Positions 42,101 to 54,100 of a DNA stretch of 64,000 nucleotides are shown one piece after another. The translations under genes were made by a program, and so were the position numbers. The notes below the pieces were generated by a model, which saw nothing but the letters and a program-made list of their open reading frames with translations, did no database searches and was not told where the DNA came from. The stretch is from Sipunculus nudus. Taxonomy: Eukaryota > Annelida > Sipuncula > Golfingiida > Sipunculidae. The DNA lies in NCBI GenBank assembly GCA_026874595.1, contig CM049308.1:94359624-94423623 (forward strand). Direction: 5' to 3'. Each line of letters begins with the position of its first letter. Positions within the stretch are counted from its first letter, which is position 1.

Positions 42101-45100
42101 TGATACGTGTTTGTAAGGGTCTTACATGGTCTAACTCTGCTAGTCAGTTAATCCTCTACCATACAGCTGTACATATATGATACATGTTTGTAAGGGTCTT
42201 ACATGGTCTAACTCTGCTGGTCAGTTAATCCTCTACCATACAGCTGTACATATATGATACGTGTTTGCAAGGGTCTTACAAGATCTAACTCTGCTGGTCA
42301 GTTAATCCTCTACCATACAGCTGTACATATATGATACATGTTTGTAAGGGTCTTACAAGATCTAACTCTGCTGGTCAGTTAATCCTATACCATACAGCTG
42401 TACATATATGATACATGTTTGTAAGGGTCTTACATTGTCTAACTCTGCTGGTCAGTTAATCCTCTACCATACAGCTGTACATATATGATACGTGTTTGTA
42501 AGGGTCTTACATGGTCTAACTCTGCTGGTCAGTTAATCCTCTACCATACAGCCGTACATATATGATACGTGTTTGTAAAGGTCTTACATTGTCTAACTCT
42601 GCTGGTCAGTTAATCCTCTACCATACAGCTGTACATATATGATACGTGTTTGTTAGGGTCTTACATGGTCTAACTCTGCTGGTCAGTTAATCCTCTACCA
42701 TACAGCTGTACATATATGATACGTGTTTGTAATGGTCTTACCCTCCTGATACACTGATCAGAGAGGCTCCTTTTCCGTCCACAGTCCATACCACCTTTTC
42801 TGCAGGTTTGTAGCTGCGTTTGTATCGTGTGTGAAAATACAGGCTTGCCATGACCACCACAAGTAAACCTACAGGGATGATGGCAAACATGGCCGGACTG
42901 CTGCCTCCTGGTGATGTAGGCGTGGCTGCTGCAGGAACATCAGCTGTGAAATCAATGAGAATGACACAAATCTCATGTGTCATACTAAGTCTAATATAAT
43001 TAATGCATGTTTTCTGCCTGTAGATCTCAAAAGGATCAGGTTTATTGTTGTAAAAGTTAAGTTCTGTTTTATATAAAAGAGAAACACAATTATTTAATTG
43101 AAAGCCAACACCTAATTCTCGACAGACAGCTGAAATTAACATTTTTTAACATGGCATTCTAAGCAAAGAAATAATCATAGACAAGTTAATGTTTACATGA
43201 TGATTGCCCAAAGTATTTTCTGTAGTTATCATTGACATTTTAACCTAGAGATTTGCAAGGCTGAACTCATACTTAAAAGATTCTGTACAGACTGCAGCAG
43301 TACATAGAATGCCTAAATATTCTGACCTATGGTGAGAAAGGTCATACACTGTCAAAAGACAACATCATCATTACAAAATGTAGGTCAGCTGATGTGACTT
43401 ACACCAGATACAGTGAATCTACAGTCTGGTTCCTGTATGGACTACATTTAGTGAAAATATACTCACTTGGTTTAGGGGGTGATAGGAGCCAAAATGATTT
43501 ATTATCTGATTTCTGTACTTTATCTGTAAATAAATGCCCTCTTGGATGGGGGAGATAGGAGCAAAGGTTATTGTATCCGCCAAAACAGCGGATACTATGT
43601 TTTCAGCCCACCGCTGCCCCCGCTGCCTCGGAGGTAGGTGTCCGGAGAGCTCCTCCGTAATCGCTGGGCGGAATTTTACGAAACCCGGGATTATGTTTGG
43701 GTCACATGTGAACTGCTGCGCCCCGATTTTGTTTTGACCTATGACCATTCCTCTCTCCAGTGCGTCCATCTGTGCGTCTGTTTGACACATTTACCCACAT
43801 ATCTCGGGAACCATTTGACCGTTCCGGAAAAAAATGTTTGCACAAATATAACCCTTGGATAGCTTTATAACATTCATAAAAAATGGTGGCGCCCCCGCAA
43901 CCATTTTTGCACAGCGTCCATCTGCCTTGGGATAATATCACTCATATCTCTGCATTGGTAGGACTTATCTGCCTAAAACTTTGCAGGTTTATACATCTTG
44001 GATAGCTTTCTTGATTTTATGACAGGTGGCGCCACCTACATCCACATTTACACTGCAGACGTCCAAGTTCATATCTTGGAAACGTTCAGCCAATTGGGCC
44101 AAAATTTTGCATGTGTATAGATCTCACATAGTTCTTTATCATACGCAAAACTGATGACGTCACATGCAACCATTTTTGCACAGCGTCCATCTGTTTGTCT
44201 GCCGTTGGATAAAATCACTCATATCTTGGCAGTGGTTTGACTTTTTTGCATTTGTATATAACTTTGATAGCTTTCTGGATTTTGTGGTAGGTGGCACAAT
44301 CTACACACACATTTCGGCTGCAGACATCCATGCTAATATGCAACACACCTCACTCTATTTCCCTTTGTTACTCAATCCATGCCTCACTTCACCCGTCCCA
44401 CTCTGATTTCTGTAAAAACTATATCAGTAAATAAATGCCCCCTGGTATGGGAGTGATAGGAGCCAAGATGATTTACTGTCTGATTTCTGTACTAACTTTA
44501 TCAGCAAATAAAGGCCCACTTGGTTTGGGGTTGATAGGAGCCAAGTTGATTTACTGTCTGATTTCTGTACTTACTATATCAGTAAATAAATGCCCATTTG
44601 GTTTGGATGTGATAAGAGCCAAGTTGATTTATTTTCTGATTTCTGTACTAACTATACCAGTAAATAAATGCCCCCTTGGTTTGGGGATGATAGGAGCTAA
44701 GTTGATTTATATTCTGATTTCTGTACTAACTATATCAGTAAAAAAATGCCCCTGTGGTATTGGGTTGATAGGAGCCAAGTTGATCTACTGTCTGATTTCT
44801 GTACTAACTGTATCAGTAAATAAATGCCCACTTGGTTTGGATGTGATTGGAGTCAAGTTGCTTTATTGTCTGATTTCTGTACTAACTATATCAGTAAATA
44901 AATGCCCACTTGGTTTGGGGTTGATAGGAGCCAAGTTGATTTATTGTCTGATTTCTGTACTAACTATATCAATAAATAAATGCTCACTTGGTTTTGGGGT
45001 GGGGTAAGCCAGGGTAAATATATTGTCTGGCTTCTTCACTGCTAGTTGTGTTTCAGAGGCTCCTGGAGACTCCAAGGAACCCACACCAATCACCTGAAAC

Positions 45101-48100
45101 AGGACATAATAACCTGGCTAGGTTTATAAAACACAGAATAAAACAGATTTTAATACAATAACTTTGCCAGGCTTATTATACAATAAATGTGATGCAACAG
45201 ATGTCAGTGGTGTCTACCCCATTCAATAACAATGACTTTGAATGACAAGTGAATTATTTTTTTAATTTTCGACATACATATACCTGCATAACTTACATAG
45301 AAACTAGGTACCAATGGGTCTCCATGCTCAGCTGAATTTGTCTGTAAGGATATTTTTAAAGAAATTTTTCAGAATGACAGTCCTGTGACCTTAATCAATG
45401 ACCTTGTGACCAAAAAATTCTGTGAACTTATTATACTTGAATTTGCAGCATTAGATTATTGTTACAGTCTCTTTAAAAAAATGGGTCCAGTGACCTTGAC
45501 CTCTGATCAGGTAATCTCAAAATCTACAGATCTCCTCACTTTGGGCAAGTAAGCCATGAGTGAAAGATGGAAAGTTTGGAATGATTAACAGTGCATCCAC
45601 AATCTTTTTTAAGATGTTGCTCCTGTGACCCATCTTTGATCTCTGGACCCTGAAAAAATCAAAATGATTCTGACTAAAGTAATGGATCATTAATAATTCA
45701 GGTTTGAAGCCAATCTGTCAATCCAAAGCAGAATTATCATCCATAAACTAATTTGTGAATGTATAGGCCCTGTGACCTTGACCTTAAACCCTATGACCCT
45801 TAAATTGTATAGAATCTTCCCCTTTTGGCAGGTGACCAATATCTTGAAGATAGAAGGTTTGTGATGAAAATTTTGGCTTGAAATGCATACACATTCTTTT
45901 TAAAGAAATGGGTCCTGTAACCTAGACCTTTGACCGTTAGACACCAAAATCGACAGGGTTCTTACTTTCATGGTGAGCCATATATAGTTTAAGTTTGAAA
46001 CCAATATGTCAAACTAAACTGAGTTACCCTCTAGAAACTAATTTGTGAACAGATGGCCCCTGTGACCTTGATCTTTGACCTTGTGACCCCAAATTCATTT
46101 ATGCTTTCCCAATACTAGCACGTCGGCTAAATGCACAAGATGGGAGAGTTTGGGATGAAAAGCTTGGCTTAAAATGCAACCATATTCTTTTTAAACAAGT
46201 GAGTCCTGTGACCTTGACCTCTAACCTCATTACTCAAAAATCATACAGGTTCTTGCTTTAGTTGCTGGCCATATATACATCAAGTTTAAAATCCATGTGT
46301 CAATCCAACCTGGAGTTATCATCTGAAAACTATTTGTGTGGATGGACAGTAGACAGACAGACAGAAGAACCGACAGAAAGACAGACAGGATTATTACTAT
46401 AGGGTATCCACTTGTGATCAATAAACACACCAGATTTTGGGACACTAGATGTAATCTAGAAATTGACATGATAACATGTTGTCATTTTAAAGTAAAAACT
46501 AGATGTGTCGGCCCCACACAAATGCCTCCGCCTGGAGCAAATAAGGAATATTTGTTAAAGTTTGTAAATTTTTTTATGTTAAGGAGCTGCCATACGGTCA
46601 AAAGTAGGTGAACCAGGACAAAATGCGAACTCAATCTGTAAGTGGTCATTATGCACCCAAACACCAAAAATTAGGTCAATATCTGCAAGCATTGCGAGAA
46701 AAAAAGGCTATACATGTGCATTTCTCAAGAAAATTTCAATTTTTATGAAATTTCTATGTTCAGGAGCTGTCATACGTTCAAAGTAAGACAACTGCGACGA
46801 AACACAAACTCAATCCGTCTCTGGTCATGACCTAGAGAGGTACAATAAATCAGGTCAATTTTTGCAAGCACTGTGAAAAAAAGTCTGTACATGTGAATTT
46901 ATCATGAAAATTTAAATTTGCATGAATTTTTTTGTATGGCCTTCATATGGGACAAAACGCAAACTCAATCTGTAACTGGTCATGATCCAGCCACACACCA
47001 AAAATCAGGCTAATATCTGCAGGTATTGCTAAAAAAGTCTGTACATGTGCAATTATTATGAAAATTTCTATTTTTCATGAAATTTTCTAGGTTCAGGGGC
47101 CGTTATACAGTCAAAATTAAGTAAAATGGGACAAAATGCTAACTTAATCTGTAAGTGGTCATTTTGCTGCCACACACCAAAAATAAGGCAAATATCTGCA
47201 AGCATTGCAAAAAAAAGGCTGTACATGTCCATTTCTCATGAAAATTTCTATTTTTCATGAAATTTTCTATGTTCAGGAGCCGTCATTCTGTCAAAAGTAG
47301 GTCATCCGGGACGAAACGCAAACTCGATCTGTAACTGGTTATTATCTGCCCACACACCAAAAATTAGGCGGGTATCTGCAGGCATTGCGCAAAAAGTCTG
47401 TACAACTGTTTGATTACGGAATGACAGAAGGATCGAATGACGGACACTTTGTGGCAGGGGCATAACAAAATGGAATAGTATTTGTTAAAATGGATGCTAA
47501 TGGATGGCCGGATGGATGATGGACAAAATGCCATTCCTATACCTCAGTTGACTTACAGTCAGCTGAGCTAAAAATATACTTGACCACTTTAATCATTAAT
47601 ATCTAAAAAGAAGTGAAATGGCTGTAGTTTTTTTATGTCTGAGCCACAGTAATCAGGTCCTGGTTAATAATACTCCTGGTCTATCCATTCATTTCTTCAA
47701 CTGACGATACAATATTAAGAAAAATACAACTTTTATTATTAATGCTGTGCTGACTGTAGCTTATTAAAGTGCTTTTGCCTCAAAGTTCTCCCTCTGGATG
47801 TATGACAAAGGAGGAATTTGTTAATACCATACCTTTATACCGTATTCTTTCTCCCATTCATTCACAGAAATGTTGGCCTCATGTTGGTCCTGAAATATAT
47901 GTGGATTAATGGAATACTTCCTGGTTATACCTATATTAATCATATTCATTTACACCATTAGTCTCAGCTCTAAAATTAAGAGTTATTCTTGTCATGTGAT
48001 TTTACACACTTTGCATTCTTTGTTTCTAGGTATATAACACATGCGATCTATTGTCCTGGCCCTCCAAGGCAGGATTTACAGCAGACGTGACATTCTGTTG

Positions 48101-51100
48101 TCCTGGCCCTCCAAGGCAGGATTTACATCAGACGTGACATTCTGTTGTCCTGGCCCTCCAAGGCAGGATTTACATCAGACATGACATTCTGTTGTCCTGG
48201 CCCTCCAAGGCAGGATTTACATCAGACATGACATTCTGTTGTCCTGGCCCTCCAAGGCAGGATTTACATCAGACATGACATTCTGTTGTCCTGGCCCTCC
48301 AAGGCAGGATTTACATCAGACGTGACATTCTGTTGTCCTGGCCCTCCAAGGCAGGATTTACATCAGACGTGACATTCTGTTGTCCTGGCCCTCCAAGGCA
48401 GGATTTACATCAGAAGTGACATTCTGTTGTCCTGGCCCTCCAAGGCAGGATTTACATCAGACGTGACATTCTGTTGTCCTGGCCCTCCAAGGCAGGATTT
48501 ACATCAGACATTACATTCTGTTGTCCTGGCCCTCCAAGGCAGGATTTACATCAGACATGACATTCTGTTGTCCTGGCCCTCCAAGGCAGGATTTACATCA
48601 GACATGACATTCTGTTGTCCTGGCCCTCCAAGGCAGGATTTACATCAGACATGACATTCTGTTGTCCTGGCCCTCCAAGGCAGGATTTACATCAGACATG
48701 ACATTCTGTTGTCCTGGCCCTCCAAGGCAGGATTTACATCAGACGTGACATTCTGTTGTCCTGGCCCTCCAAGGCAGGATTTACATCAGACATGACATTC
48801 TGTTGTCCTTGCCCTCCAAGGCGGGATTTACATCAGACATGACATTCTGTTGTCCTGGCCCTCCAAGGCAGGATTTACATCACACGTGATATTCTGTTGT
48901 CCTGGCACTCAAAGGCAGGATTTAAATCAGACATGACATTCTGTTGTCCTGGCCCTCCAAGGCGGATTTACATCAGGCATGACATTCTGTTGTCCTTGCC
49001 CTCCAAGGCAGGATTTACATCAGACATGACATTCTGTTGTCCTGGCTCCTCAGGCAGGATTTACATCAGACATGATATTCTGTCTGGTTCCCCATGCAGG
49101 ATTTACATCAGACATGACATTCTGTTGTATTGGCTCCCCAGGCAGGATTTACATCAGACATGACATTCTGTTGTATTGGCTCCCCAGGCAGGATTTACAT
49201 CAGACATGACATTCTGTTGTACTGGCTCCCTCTGCAGGATTCACATCAGACATGATATTCTGTTGTACTGGCTCCCCATGACGGATTTACATCAGACATG
49301 ACATTATGATGTACTGTTTCCCCATGACGGATTTACATTGGACATGACATTCTGTTGTATTGGTTCCCCATGCAGGATTTACATCAGACATGACATTCTG
49401 TTGTACTGGCTCACCAGGCAGGATCAACATTAGACATGACATTCTGTTGTATTGGCTCCCCAGGCAGGATTTACATCACACATGACATTATGATGTACTG
49501 GCTCCCCATGACAAGATTTACATCGGACATGACATTCTGTTGTACTGGCTCCCCAGGCAGGATTTACATCAGATATGACATTGTGTTGTACTGGCTCCCA
49601 GGCAGGATTTACATCAGACATGATATTCTGTTGTACTGTTTCCCCATGCAGAATTTACATCAGACATGACATTCTGTTGTATTGGTTCCCCATGCAGGAT
49701 TTATATCAGACATGACATTCTGTTGTCCTGGCCCTCCAAGGCAGGATTTACATCAGACATGACATTCTGTTGTCCTTGCCCTCAAAGGCAGGATTTACAT
49801 CAGACATGACATTCTGTTGTCCTGGCTCCCCAGGCAGGATTTACATCAGACATGATATTCTGTCTGGTTCCCCATGCAGGATTTACATCAGACATGACAT
49901 TCTGTTGTATTGGCTCCCCAGGCAGGATTTACATCAGACATGACATTATGATGTACCGGCTCCCCATGACAGATTTACATTGGACATGAAATTCTGTTGT
50001 ACTGGCTCCCCAGGCAGGATTTACATCAGACATGACATTCTGTTGTAGTGGCTCCCCCTGCAGGATTTACATCAGACATGATATTCTGTTGTACTGGCTC
50101 CCAATGACGGATTTACATCAGACATGACATTCTGTTGTTTTGGCTCCCCAGGCAGGATTGACATCAGACCAGACATTCTGTTGTATTGGTTCCCCATGCA
50201 GGATTTATATCAGACATGACATTCTGTTGTCCTGGCCCTCCAAGGCAGGATTTACATCAGACATGACATTCTGTTGTCCTTGCCCTCAAAGGCAGGATTT
50301 ACATCAGACATGACATTCTGTTGTCCTGGCTCCCCAGGCAGGATTTACATCAGACATGATATTCTGTCTGGTTCCCCATGCAGGATTTACATCAGACATG
50401 ACATTCTGTTGTATTGGCTCCCCAGGCAGGATTTACATCAGACATGACATTCTGTTGTATTGGCTCCCCAGGCAGGATTTACATCAGACATGACATTATG
50501 ATGTACTGGCTCCCCATGACAGATTTACATTGGACATGAAATTCTGTTGTACTGGCTCCCCAGGCAGGATTTACATCAGACATGACATTGTGTTGTACTG
50601 GCTCCCCAGGCAGGATTTACATCAGACATGATATTCTGTTGTACTGTTTCCCCATGCAGAATTTACATCAGACATGACATTCTGTTGTATTGGTTCCCCA
50701 TGCAGGATTTACATCAGACATGCCTTTCTGTTGTATCGGCTCCCCAGGCAGGATTTACATCAGACATGACATTTTGATGTACTGGCTCCCCCTGTAGGAT
50801 TTACATCAGACATGACATTCTGTTGTCCTGGTTCCCCATGCAGGATTTACATCACACATGACATTTTGTTGTATTGGTTCCCCATGCAGGATTTACATCA
50901 GACATGACAGTCTGTAGTACCAGCTACCCAGGCAGGATTTCAGCAAACATGACATTCTGTTGTACTGCCCCCCCCCCCCCCCCCCCATGTAGGATTTACA
51001 TCAGACATGACATTACAGTGTGTTTCAGGTAAAATGTGGTAGTAATATGAATGTTTACATTTGTTGAAGCTGGCTATAATTTATACAATTCATTGTGTCA

Positions 51101-54100
51101 AATTCAGCAAGAGTGAGATTCTGATGATATGACAAGAAAAGGTCTGTCCTTTACCATAGACCCATCACTCATAGACCCATCACTCATAGACCCATCACTC
51201 ATAGGCCTACCACTCACAGACCCATCACTCTGACCCATCACTCATAGACCCATCACTCATAGACCCATCACTCACAGTTCCCATACAATCGGTAGATGAA
51301 TTTTTCATGACCTTCATTGAAAATGAGGACTTTTTGCATTTGAACTTGACAAAAGAACCTGTCACAGATGAAACCGGCCATTAAGATCATCCATTACCTT
51401 TTGCATATGACAGGGTTCCCAGACTTCCAGTTGATAATTTTTTCAAGACTTTTCTCATGGCTTTTGGAAATTCCCCCCAAAATCATGACTTTATAAGTAC
51501 CTGTTTAGTAAAGAAAAACATGACTCTTTAATGCACTGGGAACCTTGACACTAATTTGAAAATGCTGATTGTACGTAAACTAATTAATAACCAAATTGTT
51601 CAGTAGATTTATTAGTGTCATATGTGTGAGCAAATTGGTCAGCTGCCTGTACACCTACCGGTGGTACATTGTAGCGCCCCTCCTCCTGTAGTTTAGGCAG
51701 CAACATGTGACCTCCGTCACCGATGGCCATGTACTCAGTGGTCCCCCACTGCAGGATGTAGTGTTTGACCGCCTGATCGTTCTTGTACTGAGGGTTTCTC
51801 CTCCACCTGACAGTGACGTTCCTGTTCCCATACTCCATCAAAGATGTCACGTTCTGTATGAATGAGGAGTTTCTGCCTGAAAACAAATGTGTATCATAAT
51901 GATAATATAAGAAATCACCATCAAAAATGATAAAACAAGAGGTAAGCACCAATAATGAGAATGATGTGTGAAAAATTAGGCACCATATGTCACTGATACC
52001 AATGTCAGAAATCAGGCATCACATGTGAGTGATAAGGCAACACATGTCAGTTCAATCAGTGTCAGGGATCAGACATCACATGTCAGTAGCACCAATGTCA
52101 GTGATTAGGCATCACATGTCAGTGATCAGGCACCATGTGTCAATGATCAGGCATCACATGTTAGTACCAACAGTGTCAGTGATCAAGCACAACATGTCAA
52201 TGATCAGGCAACACATGTCAGTACTGCAAGTGTCAGTGATTAGGCATTAGATGTCAGTGCCATAAGTGTCGGTGATCAGGCATCACATGTCAGTACCACT
52301 AGTGTCAGAGATCCAGCATCACATGTCAGTACCAGGAGTGTCAGTGATCAAGCATCACATGTCCGTGATCGGGCAACACATGTCAGAACTGACAGTGTCA
52401 GTGATCAGGCATCAAATGTCAGTACCACTAGTGTCAGTGATAAGGCATCACATGTCAGTATCACTAGTGTCAGTGATCAAGCATCACATGTTAGTGATCT
52501 GGCATCAAATGTCAGTACTGCCAGTGTCAGTGATCAGGCATCACATGTCAGTGATCTGGCAACACATGTCAGTACCACAAGTGTCAGTGATCCGTCCCAC
52601 CTGTGTCAGCGATAAAGTATCACATGTCAGTACCACTAGTGTCAGTGATCAGGCATCACAAGTCAGTACCTCAAGTGTCAGTGATCAGTACCACCAGTGT
52701 CAGTGATCAGTCAGTGACAGCTGACAGTGGTATTACAGTGTAATAATGGTTTAAACTGACATGAGAAAAAATGAAAGTATGTACATGGATTTCTCTCTAT
52801 ACCTTCAGAAAGTTAAAAGTTAATTAATATGAGTGAGAAAAACTGGTCTTAGAAACCTGTGGTCATGTGACACACTTACTGGTAACAGGGCAGTATGTCA
52901 GCTTCTGTATCTGTGAACAATCTGAAAATAACAAACAATGTTATTGTGAATTACTGGTTGTCATGATGTCATGATGATGTGCTCTCTGTCTCTCTCTACA
53001 AGACAACAACATCCACAGTATTTACCTCTTATACAGAGTGAAGTATTACTGTGTTATTCATTTTATGGAAAGAAAGTAACAAAATTGCAGTAACAAAATG
53101 GAAAAACAAAGAGATTAAAATTACACAGAAAAATCTTTAAAGACAATTCACTTTTGATTCCACATTTGAATCAATAAAGTTCTTTTAAAATATTATGATA
53201 ACTGATTTGACATGGAAAGTCATACTGAACCTACTTGTCAGATTAATGTCAAAGAAAAAACTCTTCCCCCTGATGTTGTCCCCCTTACTGTTAACACACC
53301 TTGACAAGGCCTCAACCTACAGCAACAACATGGCAATTAAAATACATAAATGTTTAAGCTAAAAGTCAAACATTAAATAATTTAATTTATCAAAAACGTC
53401 ATTTTACAATATCAGTAAAGAACTATTTAAATAAAAATTCAAGTAATTATTTGAATTTACAATATCTTCCTATCATTATGCTACAACCTGTACAAACACT
53501 TCCACAAAAATCATTAGCTTTTCTAAAACTGCGTACTGATGTATTTATCTCACAGGCAACCAGAATTTACTAGGTATTGAGCATCACAATATTTTTTTTT
53601 GTTTCTTCAATAAGGAATTGATCGAATAGTTTTAATATTTGTCTTAAAATACCATATGATAAAACATTTTACAGTACTGTATTAATTATCACTAACATAT
53701 TGCTCCAGTCATTTTTTATCTTTTCAATTAAATGCAAGGGACGTACCCGCATGAAGTAAATACAAGAGTAACCACTGGCATGGATCCTGATGGACTTTAT
53801 CTTTCTACCAGAGGGGTCCTGTAAATAAATGCCATTAATAATCTCAGTTATCATGAAATGTGAGACTGTTATTACCATATAATTTATATAATCCAGTATA
53901 TGGTATTAGTTTATAGTCCTCTAGTAAGACTGTGACAAATCTCTGACAGGATCTTCTCATGTGAAGAACCTTTTAAGAGCATAAGGTAAAGTATAAAATT
54001 TGAATATTATCATTATTATTATTACAAACAAATAGTATGGGCAGTTCAAGAAAAGTATGAGCAGAAACCATGAATAAGTGATCCACTGGTCTTGAATAAA

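Noticed and set aside
44435-45007. 190-codon plus-strand frame
   Set aside because: Produced by the 78-bp repeat, which is a multiple of three; it runs antisense to exon 9 and shows no protein-family motif.
48040-51015. CRISPR-like regular repeats
   Set aside because: Units are contiguous tandem copies with no unique spacers, in a eukaryotic intron.
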